64,000 nt of DNA from JBFHFS01 sp041583495 (GTDB lineage Bacteria; Bacteroidota; Bacteroidia; Bacteroidales; Marinilabiliaceae). The stretch spans positions 1 to 64,000 of the forward strand of contig JBFHFS010000017.1 of the NCBI GenBank assembly GCA_041583495.1, read 5' to 3'. Shown piece after piece: positions 18,955-27,989 of the stretch. The first letter of the stretch is position 1, and each line of letters starts with the position of its first letter. The notes under the pieces are model-generated. The model was not told the origin of the DNA and searched no databases. It saw only the letters and a list, made by a program, of their open reading frames with translations. The translations under genes were made by a program, and so were the position numbers.

Positions 18955-19548
18955 ATGGCCCAGGCACAGTTGCTGCGTGGTATGGAGAGGGGAGAGGAGG
19001 CTGCTTTTCGCTCGCTCTTCGATCTGTATTATCAGCGGCTGGTGACTTTTGCATTCCGGTTTACGGGGGATCTGGATAGTGCCAGAAGTGTGGTTCAGGA
19101 TGTTTTTGTGATGTTGTACGATAAACGAGATACCATTCGCATACATACCTCCCTGAAATCGCACCTTTTTCAGTCGGTCCGAAACCGTTCGTTGAATCTG
19201 GTGAAACACGAAAAGATGAAGCGTGAGCACCACGCCCGCATGGCGCTGGATATGGACGAAGGGGTGATGCCCGACGATTCGTTGGAAATGGTTGAGCTGA
19301 AGATGTCTATCGCCCAGATAGTTAATGAGCTGCCCGGGCAGTGTCAAAAAATATTTCGCATGAGTCGGCAGGATGGAACCCCTAATCAGGAGATTGCCGA
19401 TAAATTATCTATTTCGAAAAGAACCGTTGAAACGCAGATTAGTAAAGCCTTGAAGCGCATTCGTGAGGATCTGAAAAGACAGGGTTTGATGCAGTGGATC
19501 GTGCTTTTGGGGCTTTCGGGTTTTTCTGTTATTGTAGAATTAATCTAA
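18955..19548 (+). CDS. ECF sigma-70 factor (FecI-like)
   Basis: About 197 residues. Region 2 is visible as AAFRSLFDLYYQRLVTFAFR through ARSVVQDVFVMLYDKRD. Region 4 follows as IVNELPGQCQKIFRMSRQDG with the HTH NQEIADKLSISKRTVETQIS. A hydrophobic C-terminal tail (LMQWIVLLGLSGFSVIVELI) is common in Bacteroidota ECF factors. I chose ATG 18955 because AAGGAGGG precedes it and MAQAQLLRGMERGEE is a usual N-terminus; a TTG at 18904 would add 17 residues. Paired with the FecR anti-sigma downstream, it should activate the adjacent TonB receptor in response to a ligand at the cell surface. Confidence 0.92.
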   Translation: MAQAQLLRGMERGEEAAFRSLFDLYYQRLVTFAFRFTGDLDSARSVVQDVFVMLYDKRDTIRIHTSLKSHLFQSVRNRSLNLVKHEKMKREHHARMALDMDEGVMPDDSLEMVELKMSIAQIVNELPGQCQKIFRMSRQDGTPNQEIADKLSISKRTVETQISKALKRIREDLKRQGLMQWIVLLGLSGFSVIVELI

Positions 19549-19666
19549 ATAACCCGACTGCGGATTACAGTGGTACGTGTATACCCTTTATGGATTGTCT
19601 TTACTTATAGAAATGAGGTAATATTTAAACTTTTTTATAAGTTTCATTCTTAAAAATGAAAATATC

Positions 19667-19849
19667 ATGGAATTCTTACTTCAACTTTTAGCCGAATTGT
19701 TTCCTTCCGTCTCTCCCGAAGAGATAAATTCCAACATTATGCCAGTGCAGAAGGAGGCGGTAACTGCCGAAGAACCCGTTCAGGCGAGCAAGGAAGTACC
19801 CGTTGAAGACGATCTGGCCGGCTTCTTTGGTGTGATGCAATTTCATTGA
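19667..19849 (+). CDS. Small acidic hypothetical protein
   Basis: 60 codons starting at an ATG, located between the sigma and fecR genes on the same strand. The sequence begins MEFLLQLLAELFPSVSPEEI, then an acidic Pro/Val/Glu-rich stretch, and ends FFGVMQFH. There is no signal peptide or recognised domain. The amphipathic N-terminus and operon position make a small translated protein possible, but I see no independent proof. I do not recognise it. Confidence 0.4.
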   Translation: MEFLLQLLAELFPSVSPEEINSNIMPVQKEAVTAEEPVQASKEVPVEDDLAGFFGVMQFH

Positions 19850-19880
19850 GATCTTGTAAATAGAATTGAATTACATACTC

Positions 19881-20870
19881 ATGAAGGAGTTAAAATATAT
19901 GGACGGTAAGCTGTTAGTTCGTTATTTGAGTCAGGAGGCTTCCCCCGGGGAGATTTCTGCCGTGGAAAAATGGCGGAAGGCATCCCCTGAACACGAAGAC
20001 CTTTTCGACCAATACAAGCGCCTCTGGGATAAGGAGCACTACCAAACCCTTCTTAGCAAAGAGGAGATGGATCGGGATTGGTGCGTGATTCGCCGTTGTA
20101 TGGGTTTTGGTAAAGAAAAACCCGTCGTATTGGCCCCCGATTCTGTGTGGCTGGCCTTTGTGCGCATTGCCGCCGTGGTGGTGTTGATGCTGGCCGTGAG
20201 TGGCGCCCTGTGGACCTATTGGAATGTGCCCGGGTATGGCCGTTGGACTGCCTTTAAGACAGCCGGTTATGTGGATTCCCTGCAGTTGCCCGATAACAGT
20301 ATGGTGTTTCTAAACCAATATTCATCTCTTACCTATCGCAACAATTTTGGGGATGATGAGCGAAATGTCTCCCTACAGGGTGAAGGTTATTTTGAAGTCA
20401 CCCGCGATGCTGCCCATCCTTTTCGCGTGATGGCCGGCGATGACCTGGATGTTGAGGTGGTGGGAACCTGTTTTCATATTAAAACACCCAGTAATGTGCG
20501 TGATTTCGAACTTAATGTAACCGAAGGAACGGTTTTGTTTTCGCACAAAAAGCTGTCGCAAAGTGTTACAGCGGGTAACTCGGCAATTGTTTCTCAGGCG
20601 GGGATTCAGGTTATGCCTATCGAGAGTACTAATTTTATCTCCTGGAAAACCGGAGAAATTGAATTGGTTAGCAAATCCCTTCCACAAATCCTTGCCATTT
20701 TGAAACACCATTACAGGGAAATCAAGGAGGTTCAGTTAAATACCTCCAGTGATGTGTTGGTCACTACCCGGTTTAAGAACCAACCTCTTAGTGAGGTTCT
20801 GGAAGAGCTGGAGATACATTTTGATAAAAAATTTCAGTTTGATGAAGGAGTTTTGATAATCTCTGATTAA
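19881..20870 (+). CDS. FecR-family anti-sigma factor
   Basis: 329 residues from ATG 19881; a TTG five codons upstream and an ATG at 19899, preceded by AGGAG, are alternatives. The N-terminal cytoplasmic helical sigma-binding part (LLVRYLSQEASPGEISAVEK) is followed by one TM helix (about 95-117; VRIAAVVVLMLAVSGALWTYW). The periplasmic FecR domain comes next (FKTAGYVDSLQLPDNSMVFL to VTEGTVLFSH), then a C-terminal DUF4974/STN-like domain (PLSEVLEELEIHFDKKFQF). It would hold the sigma factor inactive until the TonB receptor signals. It is cotranscribed with its neighbours. Confidence 0.93.
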   Translation: MKELKYMDGKLLVRYLSQEASPGEISAVEKWRKASPEHEDLFDQYKRLWDKEHYQTLLSKEEMDRDWCVIRRCMGFGKEKPVVLAPDSVWLAFVRIAAVVVLMLAVSGALWTYWNVPGYGRWTAFKTAGYVDSLQLPDNSMVFLNQYSSLTYRNNFGDDERNVSLQGEGYFEVTRDAAHPFRVMAGDDLDVEVVGTCFHIKTPSNVRDFELNVTEGTVLFSHKKLSQSVTAGNSAIVSQAGIQVMPIESTNFISWKTGEIELVSKSLPQILAILKHHYREIKEVQLNTSSDVLVTTRFKNQPLSEVLEELEIHFDKKFQFDEGVLIISD

Positions 20871-20906
20871 TTTCGGGAATTCAATTGAATCCAGGATTAT
20901 TAGGTA

Positions 20907-23573
20907 TTGTTAAAATTCGGCCTTATTAAAACAAAAAATCTAGTGGTCATTCTTATTCTTGGAATGACCTCTTTTGTTTCCCCCGCGCAGGACAAAATTT
21001 CCTCAACACTCATTGAGATTGGGGTGCGTCAGGGAAGCACGGTCGATCTTATTGAATTGTTGGAACAGAAGAGCGGTTTCATCATCAGCTACAGTTCCCG
21101 TTTATGTATGAGCGGGAATATAAGGCTCTCTTCCTCACGCAATACCCTGATGGGGTTTTTGAGGGAAGTATTTCACGATTGTCCTTTCCGTTATATTTTA
21201 AGCGCCTCTAAGATCATCCTTTTACCCCGGTCCTGGTCCGATATGTCCTTCACCATTAGCGGATATGTGAGCGATTCGGTAAGTGGGGAACGACTGTTGG
21301 GCGCCAATGTCTATGATGGGGGGCGGTTGATGGGAACCACCACCAATAACTATGGCTTTTTTAGTCTGACCATTCCCGGAGGGGAGGTGGAAATAAATGC
21401 TTCTTTTGTAGGATATAAATCCATCCGGAAACCGGTGCTTCTTCGGTCGGATACCGTGATACATTTTAGATTGTTGCCCTCCATCGAGCTGGACGAAGTG
21501 TCGGTGATTGGTTCACGTATTCCCGATATGCAAAGTCCCGGGAATATTGGGACCTTAAAGGTTTCTATGGAACAGATACGGAACGCACCGGCCCTTTTGG
21601 GCGAAGTGGATCTGATGCGGGGCATTCAGCTTCTGCCGGGTATTCAAAGTGGCTCCGAGGGTTTCTCGGGTTTGTATGTCCGGGGTGGAGGACCCGATCA
21701 AAATCTGGTGCTGCTCGACGATGTGCCTGTTTACAATGTGGGGCATCTGTTGGGTTTTTATTCCATCTTTAATGCCGAAGCCGTGAAGCAGGTCTCGGTT
21801 ATTAAAGGGGGCTTTCCTGCACGTTATGGCGGCCGGCTCTCTTCGGTGCTGGATGTGCGAATGAAGGATGGCAATGAGCAAAAAGTTGCCGGTGATCTTA
21901 GCCTGGGTCTGCTCTCTTCGGGGCTTTCTCTTAACGGACCGGTGAAAAAAGAGCGCTCCTCCTTTGCGTTGTCGTTCAGGCGTACCTATCTGGATGGTCT
22001 GGCGGCTATCTATCAGATGGGCAATGATGAACGCACCAACTATTATTTCTTCGATTTGAATGGGAAAATTAATTATCGTTTTTCGGATAAAAGCAAGATA
22101 TATCTGAGTGCCTACTGGGGACAGGATAAATATTACACCCTTTACAACTTCCAGGAACAGGAGGTGGAGTCGGGTTCCGGAACCACCATCGTTCAAGGGG
22201 TCACCCTTAACGATGAGAGCAATGCAGGATGGGGTAATTTTGTGTCGGCCCTTCGGTGGAATTATGTGTTCAATGCCAGGCTCTTTTCCAACTTTACCCT
22301 CACCTTCTCCAATTATCGATTCTTTATCGGCTTAAAGCGGAACGATAAAACCGAAAACCAATGGAGTACCTACAATCAGCGCTATTTTAGCGGGATACAG
22401 GATTTGAACATGAAGGCCGATCTGGAATATTTTGCCTCTCCATCGCATACCATCCGGTTCGGAGGGAGTGGTGTTTTGCACCGTTTTAATCCGGGGGTGG
22501 ATGTCATTCAGTCGGGTGTGGGAGATACCTCTGCTCAACAGGATACCACCATTGGTGATGTAAATATGTATGGCGAAGAGTACCATGCCTATGTGGAAGA
22601 TGAATTTACCCTTGGAGAGAAATGGGAGGCAAATGGAGGGGTTCATTTTGCTCTTTTTAGAGGTGAGGGAACCCCTTACTGGTCGGTGGAACCCAGGGTG
22701 GCGCTGCGGTATAGGCTCACCCCAAGGCTGGCCTTTAAGGGAACCTGGGCAATTATGTCGCAATTCATTCACCTGGTGGGGACTTCGGGATATTCACTGC
22801 CCACCGATCTTTGGCTGCCGGTGAGCGACATGATAAAACCCATGCGGAGCCACCAGTATTCGTTGGGAACCGATATAATACTGGACCAAAAAAAGAGATA
22901 TATTCTGTCGCTGGAAGTCTACTATAAAAAGTTCAGCAACTTGCTGGCCTATAAGGAGAGTACCAGTTTTTTTGATTACAGTACCTCATGGGAAGACAAA
23001 CTTACAGCCGGGAATGGCGAATCCAAAGGGGCTGAGTTGTTGTTGCAAAAGGTGGGGGGCCCCCTCACCGGATGGGTGGGGTACACCTACGCTAAAACCA
23101 CCAACCAATTTGATGAATTGAACCAGGGGGAGACCTTTGCCGCCCGTTTTGACAGACGACATGATGCCAGCATCTTTTTTAATTATAAGTTTAACCCGCG
23201 GGTGTCGGGCAGCCTTACCTGGTTGCTGGGATCGGGCAATCCGGTGACCCTTCCCGAGGAGAAATATTATGCCCCCGATCTCCCCTTTAGTGACCAAACT
23301 GCCTATGGGTATTCTCAAAATGCCAGTGCTTTGAATAATTACCGAATGCCCCTGTTTCATCGGCTGGATGTGGGGTTTAACTTTTCCAGGATGCGAAAGA
23401 GGGGAGAGCGTACCTGGAGTTTGGGCGTCATCAATTTGTATGGTCGCCAAAACGCATTTTTGCTCTATTTTAAAGATAGCGATGTGGATTCCGAAAGCAC
23501 GGTGAGGAGTTTGAAGCAATTAAGCCTTTTCCCTTTTCCGATCCCATATATTAAGTACGCCTTTAAGTTTTAA
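20907..23573 (+). CDS. TonB-dependent receptor with STN signalling domain
   Basis: 888 residues from a TTG start (20907), kept because an in-frame stop lies two codons upstream and the resulting N-terminus is a proper signal peptide (LVVILILGMTSFVSPAQ). Domain order: STN (about 30-115; SGFIISYSSRLCMSG), carboxypeptidase-regulatory-like domain (about 118-195; ISGYVSDSVSGERLLGANVY), plug (about 205-320; GLYVRGGGPDQNLVLLDDVP), then barrel to a C-terminal Phe. It is not SusC-like (no SusD partner). The STN domain fits signalling to the FecR/sigma pair upstream. The DUF4249 partner follows 29 bp downstream. Substrate unknown; iron complexes or peptides are possible. Confidence 0.93.
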   Translation: MLKFGLIKTKNLVVILILGMTSFVSPAQDKISSTLIEIGVRQGSTVDLIELLEQKSGFIISYSSRLCMSGNIRLSSSRNTLMGFLREVFHDCPFRYILSASKIILLPRSWSDMSFTISGYVSDSVSGERLLGANVYDGGRLMGTTTNNYGFFSLTIPGGEVEINASFVGYKSIRKPVLLRSDTVIHFRLLPSIELDEVSVIGSRIPDMQSPGNIGTLKVSMEQIRNAPALLGEVDLMRGIQLLPGIQSGSEGFSGLYVRGGGPDQNLVLLDDVPVYNVGHLLGFYSIFNAEAVKQVSVIKGGFPARYGGRLSSVLDVRMKDGNEQKVAGDLSLGLLSSGLSLNGPVKKERSSFALSFRRTYLDGLAAIYQMGNDERTNYYFFDLNGKINYRFSDKSKIYLSAYWGQDKYYTLYNFQEQEVESGSGTTIVQGVTLNDESNAGWGNFVSALRWNYVFNARLFSNFTLTFSNYRFFIGLKRNDKTENQWSTYNQRYFSGIQDLNMKADLEYFASPSHTIRFGGSGVLHRFNPGVDVIQSGVGDTSAQQDTTIGDVNMYGEEYHAYVEDEFTLGEKWEANGGVHFALFRGEGTPYWSVEPRVALRYRLTPRLAFKGTWAIMSQFIHLVGTSGYSLPTDLWLPVSDMIKPMRSHQYSLGTDIILDQKKRYILSLEVYYKKFSNLLAYKESTSFFDYSTSWEDKLTAGNGESKGAELLLQKVGGPLTGWVGYTYAKTTNQFDELNQGETFAARFDRRHDASIFFNYKFNPRVSGSLTWLLGSGNPVTLPEEKYYAPDLPFSDQTAYGYSQNASALNNYRMPLFHRLDVGFNFSRMRKRGERTWSLGVINLYGRQNAFLLYFKDSDVDSESTVRSLKQLSLFPFPIPYIKYAFKF

Positions 23574-23602
23574 GCCCATGGGTTACCTAATTGATTAAAA
23601 TA

Positions 23603-24547
23603 ATGAGACACCACCTTTTTAAATCCATATTTATTGTCGCCGTTACCCTGCTTCTTTTCGGGGCCTGCGAGAAAGACCTTGATCTGGAGATTAGGGAGCA
23701 GGGGGGCCAGTTGGTGCTTTTTTCCTTCATCACTCCCGATTCGGTGTTCAAAGTGCATGTGAGTAAGAGTGTTAGTAATTTGTCGTTAAACGATTTCGAC
23801 AGGGTTTACAACAGCACCGTGAATATCTATCAAAATGAGACGTTGGTCGATTCATTTCTTTTTCCCTTCGATCAGCTCTGGGCTTCCCGGCCGGAGGTGA
23901 AGCCACGCGAGGGAGATGTGTTTAAAATTGTGGTGAACGATGGTGATGGGTTAACAGCTACCGGTCAAACCACTGTGCCGCTGGCCATCCCCATTGCCCG
24001 TTTGGATACCGCCACTACTTCCTCCTTTTTGGCAGATGGAACCTACCAGCAGACGTTTAAATGTACCCTGGAAATTCCCGATCCGGAAGATGAGGCCAAC
24101 TATTATCAATTGTTCATGCTTGAGAAATCCTGTTCTCTTATCAATGGGAATACCACCTGTGTGAAGCAAATGGTGGATTATGCCAAGGAGGACGCTGTCT
24201 TTTACTTCCGTGACCAGGAGGGAAGCTTGTTGGGTGGTATTGACTTTGGAGGGTGCTTCTCCGACTTTTTATTTCAGGGAAAAAGATACAGTTTAAACGT
24301 TCAGATACCCCTTCAGTATAAATCTAACCCACCTGCCGGAACCCAAAGAACCCTCTACTTTTTGTTGATCTCTCAAACCAGTGACTATTATAATTATTTC
24401 AGAAGCAGGGTTGTTGCCGAGTACAGTTATGATTTGCCCATTATCGACCCTATAAAAATATTTTCTAATATCGAAGGGGGGCTTGGTCTTGTGGGAGGCC
24501 TTTCGGTGGCCGTCGACTCACTGGTTTTCTCCCATGTGTCGGAGTAG
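23603..24547 (+). CDS. DUF4249 lipoprotein
   Basis: 314 residues from ATG 23603 (a TTG at 23591 is less likely). It has a lipoprotein signal (LLLFGACEKD, Cys near 22), then an all-beta protein with the usual DUF4249 N-terminus (LVLFSFITPDSVFKVHVSKS) and a NVQIPLQYKS-type C-terminal region. DUF4249 proteins typically sit next to a TonB receptor of this class and are thought to be outer-membrane partners. It is the last gene of the sigma-dependent cluster. The molecular function is not known. Confidence 0.85.
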   Translation: MRHHLFKSIFIVAVTLLLFGACEKDLDLEIREQGGQLVLFSFITPDSVFKVHVSKSVSNLSLNDFDRVYNSTVNIYQNETLVDSFLFPFDQLWASRPEVKPREGDVFKIVVNDGDGLTATGQTTVPLAIPIARLDTATTSSFLADGTYQQTFKCTLEIPDPEDEANYYQLFMLEKSCSLINGNTTCVKQMVDYAKEDAVFYFRDQEGSLLGGIDFGGCFSDFLFQGKRYSLNVQIPLQYKSNPPAGTQRTLYFLLISQTSDYYNYFRSRVVAEYSYDLPIIDPIKIFSNIEGGLGLVGGLSVAVDSLVFSHVSE

Positions 24548-24748
24548 GGAACTTCACTCCTGAAAAGATGGCAGACGGTTTGTCGATTGTGGCAGTTGAT
24601 TTGTGGATTTCGTGTTTTGTGTTAATTTATTGAAAAGCAGACAAATAAAGTGTTTTCGGATTTTTTGGTTCCCTTTTTGAGTGTAGGGGGGAGTCTTTTA
24701 AGTTTAAAGCAAAAAATGATAACTTTAATTTTTTAAATCATAAATATT

Positions 24749-25756
24749 ATGGCTCTTTTTGGAAAAATGGATAGTCTAAAGGACGAAAAAAGCAACGTCT
24801 CCGACAAAAATATAACAGATGTGGAAAAAGTAAAGGTTTTGATTATTGGTTCAGGACCTGCCGGTTATACCGCCGCTATTTATGCCGCACGGGCAAATCT
24901 CAAACCTGTAATGTACGAGGGCCTTCAGCCCGGCGGTCAGCTCACCACCACCACTGAGGTGGAGAATTTTCCCGGATATCCCGACGGCATCACTGGCCCT
25001 GAAATGATGGAAGATTTAAAGAAACAGGCTGTTCGGTTTGGTGGAGATGTCCGGTTTGGATTGGCAACCAAAGCTGATTTGTCAAAACGACCCTTTAAAA
25101 TTACCATCGATGAGAAAAAAATTGTTGAGGCCGAGGCGCTGATCATTGCCACAGGAGCTACCGCAAAATACCTGGGCATTGAAGATGAAGCCAAATATGC
25201 CGGCTCCGGTGTTTCCGCTTGTGCTACCTGCGACGGGTTCTTCTATCGTGGTAAGGATGTGGCTGTTGTGGGCGGAGGTGATACCGCTGCCGAAGAGGCG
25301 CTCTATCTCTCAGGCATGTGTAATAAAGTCTATATGATTGTCCGAAGGAACGAACTCAGGGCCTCTAAAGTGATGCAGGAAAGAGTGTTCAAAACCCCCA
25401 ATATCGAGGTGTTATGGGAGCACCAAACCAAGGGCCTCTTTGGCGATGGTGTCGTGGAAGGCGTGCGGTTGGTTAAGAAAAAAGGAACCCCCGAAGAAGA
25501 AGAAGTTTCGGTTAAAATCGATGGTTTCTTTTTAGCCATTGGCCATAAACCCAACTCCGACATCTTTAAGGAGTATTTGGAGACCAATCCGGTTGGCTAT
25601 ATAAATACCATTCCGGGTACTTCTAAAACCAATATCCCAGGTGTGTTTGCCTGTGGGGATGTACAGGATTCAATTTACCGGCAGGCAGTGACCGCCGCCG
25701 GAACCGGCTGTATGGCCGCTATCGATTCCGAGAGGTGGCTGGCCGAAAATGCCTGA
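24749..25756 (+). CDS. trxB: Thioredoxin reductase
   Basis: 335 residues. FAD-binding GSGPAGYTAAIYAARAN is near residue 35. The redox motif CATCDG (two Cys near 160) follows GVSA. The NADPH-binding motif is VVGGGDTAAEEALYLSG and the C-terminal FAD motif is GVFACGDVQDS. It reduces thioredoxin with NADPH in the cytoplasm. There is an N-terminal extension of about 25 polar residues before the FAD domain. A TAACTTTA near-consensus -7 box lies at 24720-24727. It is a single gene closed by the hairpin at 25792-25817. Family identity is firm. Confidence 0.94.
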   Translation: MALFGKMDSLKDEKSNVSDKNITDVEKVKVLIIGSGPAGYTAAIYAARANLKPVMYEGLQPGGQLTTTTEVENFPGYPDGITGPEMMEDLKKQAVRFGGDVRFGLATKADLSKRPFKITIDEKKIVEAEALIIATGATAKYLGIEDEAKYAGSGVSACATCDGFFYRGKDVAVVGGGDTAAEEALYLSGMCNKVYMIVRRNELRASKVMQERVFKTPNIEVLWEHQTKGLFGDGVVEGVRLVKKKGTPEEEEVSVKIDGFFLAIGHKPNSDIFKEYLETNPVGYINTIPGTSKTNIPGVFACGDVQDSIYRQAVTAAGTGCMAAIDSERWLAENA

Positions 25757-26219
25757 TAAGAGATCCCTTTAAGGAAGCTTTTTTATACCCGCGGCGAAGA
25801 TTTTACTTCGCCGTTTTCTTTCCTCTTTCCTATACCAATGCAGTGGATCGAAAAGGTAAAAAGGTAACAAAGTGAGGGGGGCGCTGGCCGGATCCCTGTT
25901 TTTTATCGGGAAGAGATAGATCAGCCACGCAGGGTGTTTCAAAGAAGGTAACCACCAGCTTTTCCTGCCCCAGCTTATTTTGAGTTTTTCCGGGTGGTGG
26001 TCGGTAATTAGAAGTACCAGGCCAGGGTATTCCGCGGTAGCCTTATTTGAGTATAGCGCCGGGAAAAAATTACCATTCTGCAATTGGTATGATATATGAT
26101 CATTGGTTGTTTTGTGCAAGTGATTCATATATAATGTGTTGTCGGTTTTGTGACGATCAGAATAATTTCTGATCCAATAAGATTTTGAAAAAGCACCCTC
26201 CTAAATTGTAAAAAAAGGT
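25757..26219. other. Intergenic region downstream of trxB
   Basis: No supported gene. It holds the trxB terminator at its left end and the candidate promoter of the GntR gene beyond its right end. A 119-codon minus-strand frame (25769-26128) lacks family features and overlaps the terminator. Confidence 0.5.
25792..25817 (+). terminator. trxB terminator
   Basis: Stem CGGCGAAG / CTTCGCCG with loop ATTTTA, followed by TTTTCTTTCC. It begins 35 nt past the trxB stop. Confidence 0.75.
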
Positions 26220-26227
26220 TATTTTTG
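26220..26227 (+). promoter_or_regulatory. Candidate -7 box for the GntR regulator gene
   Basis: TATTTTTG matches TAnnTTTG, 31 nt upstream of the ATG. TTTTG at 26193-26197 is a possible -33 element with a rather long spacer (about 22). Confidence 0.55.
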
Positions 26228-26258
26228 TGTCCTGCCCAAGCAATTTGAAATTCGATTA

Positions 26259-26987
26259 ATGGATGAAATTTTTAGTAAAATAGGGACCTCTCAAACGCTT
26301 AGTCAAAAAATTGAGCGAAAAATTGAAGAGGCCATTAGGCAAAAGAAGTTGTTGCCCGGAAATAAGTTGCCTTCCGAGAAAGAATTATGCGGCCTCTTTG
26401 CTGTTAGTCGTACCGCCTTACGAGAAGCCCTCCGGCGACTGAGTGCCCGGGGACTGGTGGAGATTCGTAAAGGAAGTGGGATGTATGTCTCGGAACTCAA
26501 GATCGAGGATGCTGTTAAATCCCTGAATCTCTATTACGACCTGAGCTTCGACTCGAATTTGATTTCTCAGATCATTGAGGTGAGGCGTATCTTTGAACCC
26601 GAAATTGCCCGCCTGGCTGCCCGCAACCGCTCGGAAGAGGACCTTGTGGTGCTCAGAAAGGATATGAAGGACCTGGTGAAATGTGACCCTGATAATACTC
26701 AGTTGGAGGTCGATACTATTAACCGGTTTCATATGGACCTGGCTAAGGCCACCGGAAATCCTATCATCATCATTAGTCTGGAGCCCATTTACTCATTGTT
26801 ACCCCGGATGCGGAATTTCATATATGCCAATCTGGAAGGGGAGAAAGAGTTTACCCTCGAGGCACAAAAAAACATCTTACAGGCGCTGGCCGATGGTGAC
26901 GAGCAAAAGGCCTACGACGAAACGGTGAAGATTGTAAATCGAAATCAGGAGATTTACGAAAAATATCTCAAAGAAGTATTGAAGTAG
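26259..26987 (+). CDS. GntR-family (FadR/FCD type) transcriptional regulator
   Basis: 242 residues. The winged HTH at about 12-78 is of GntR type (LLPGNKLPSEKELCGLFAVS, then RTALREALRRLSARGLVEIR and GSGMYVSE). The C-terminal all-helical FCD ligand domain runs from about 95 to 235, with metal-ligand-like Arg/Asp/His residues (VRRIFEPEIARLAARN, NRFHMDLAKATGNP). It stands next to murQ and the sugar kinase, so I infer that it senses an amino-sugar metabolite and represses the peptidoglycan-use genes. Neither the effector nor the operator can be read from the sequence with confidence. Confidence 0.88.
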   Translation: MDEIFSKIGTSQTLSQKIERKIEEAIRQKKLLPGNKLPSEKELCGLFAVSRTALREALRRLSARGLVEIRKGSGMYVSELKIEDAVKSLNLYYDLSFDSNLISQIIEVRRIFEPEIARLAARNRSEEDLVVLRKDMKDLVKCDPDNTQLEVDTINRFHMDLAKATGNPIIIISLEPIYSLLPRMRNFIYANLEGEKEFTLEAQKNILQALADGDEQKAYDETVKIVNRNQEIYEKYLKEVLK

Positions 26988-27031
26988 TGACCTACAATTT
27001 GTGCGTCCATCATCCTAAGGATATAAAAGAA

Positions 27032-27055
27032 AGCCCGAGGCGTTGTCCTCGGGCT
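27032..27055 (-). terminator. murQ terminator hairpin
   Basis: Perfect 9-bp stem AGCCCGAGG / CCTCGGGCT with loop CGTTGT. On the minus strand it is followed by TTCTTTTAT. It lies about 70 nt past the murQ stop and overlaps the dispersed repeat copy B. Confidence 0.6.
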
Positions 27056-27103
27056 GAAATATGATGGGCCTTCAGCCCGAAAAAAAATCTACCAATCTCC
27101 TTT
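27034..27103. repeat. Dispersed intergenic repeat, copy B
   Basis: This is the second copy of the roughly 70-bp element seen at 182-249: the CCCGAGGCGTTG start, the GGGCTGAAAT..TTCAGCCCG dyad and the ATCTACCAATCTCCTTT end are all shared. It lies between the convergent GntR gene and murQ. Confidence 0.75.
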
Positions 27104-27122
27104 AACCTTTTCCCTCCCTTTC

Positions 27123-27962
27123 TTACCGGTTCTTTTTATAATTGTCGATGGCTTTTTTTACCGATCCGTATTTGAGCAATAAATCCTGTGCCTCCTCAAA
27201 TTCCAGCGATAGTTCATCCATCAGCATGCGCGCTCCTCTAATGATCAGTTTCTTGTTGGTGAGTTGCATGTTCACCATCTTGTTTCCTTTTACCCTTCCC
27301 AGCTTAATCATGATGGTGGTGGTAATCATGTTCAGGATCATTTTTTGGGCAGTGCCGGCTTTTAATCGCGTGCTGCCGGTAATGAATTCAGGGCCTACAA
27401 TGGCCTCGATGGGAAATTCGGCAGCCTCTGCTATTTTGGAGCCGGGATTACAAGTGATACAGCCGGTGAGAATCCCGTTAGAACGGGCTTTGGAAACGCC
27501 CCCAATCACATAGGGGGTGGTGCCTGAGGCGGCAATTCCTATGACGGTGTCCAGGTGATTGATCTTATGTGCTTTTAATTCCTCCCAGGCCCGGTTGGTG
27601 TCATCCTCAGCATCTTCAACCGCTTTGCGCAGTGCCACATCCCCTCCGGCAATCAACCCAATGACCATCGTCTCGGGGACGCCAAAGGTGGGCGGGAGCT
27701 CGGAGGCATCCAATACGCCTAACCGACCGCTGGTGCCGGCGCCCAGATAAAATATGCGGCCTCCCTTTTTCATTCGGTCGATGATGCGAATGACCAGCTG
27801 TTCGATTTGAGGAAGTGCCTCTTTTACCGCTAAATGGACTTTGGCGTCTTCGTTGTTGATGCTCTTTATCAGGTCGGAAACTTCCATCTTTTCCAGGTTC
27901 TGAAAGGTTGATGGCGTTTCGGTGATGCTTAGTGTGAACTTGTTGGAATCAATAGCAGACAT
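27123..27962 (-). CDS. murQ: N-acetylmuramic acid 6-phosphate etherase
   Basis: 279 residues, normal length for MurQ. The enzyme cleaves the lactyl ether of MurNAc-6-phosphate to give GlcNAc-6-phosphate and D-lactate in the cytoplasm. The SIS fold is visible with GAGTSGRLGVLDASELPPTF (about 75-95) and GIAASGTTPYVIGG (about 130-145). The MurQ-specific part is KAGTAQKMILNMITTTIMIK. It lies 27 bp downstream of a BadF-type sugar kinase, as in Tannerella forsythia where MurK and MurQ act in sequence on imported MurNAc. This gene anchors the peptidoglycan-recycling reading of the region. Confidence 0.96.
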   Translation of the reverse strand: MSAIDSNKFTLSITETPSTFQNLEKMEVSDLIKSINNEDAKVHLAVKEALPQIEQLVIRIIDRMKKGGRIFYLGAGTSGRLGVLDASELPPTFGVPETMVIGLIAGGDVALRKAVEDAEDDTNRAWEELKAHKINHLDTVIGIAASGTTPYVIGGVSKARSNGILTGCITCNPGSKIAEAAEFPIEAIVGPEFITGSTRLKAGTAQKMILNMITTTIMIKLGRVKGNKMVNMQLTNKKLIIRGARMLMDELSLEFEEAQDLLLKYGSVKKAIDNYKKNR

Positions 27963-27989
27963 AGCTTCTGATTTAATAATCTTGTTTTG

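Noticed and set aside
21555..22196. 213-codon frame antisense to the TonB receptor
   Set aside because: Shadow of a strong coding region; the receptor frame carries clear plug and barrel motifs.
25769..26128. 119-codon minus-strand open frame after trxB
   Set aside because: It overlaps the trxB terminator stem, has no family-like segments and is rich in Pro/Trp/His as expected of chance translation.
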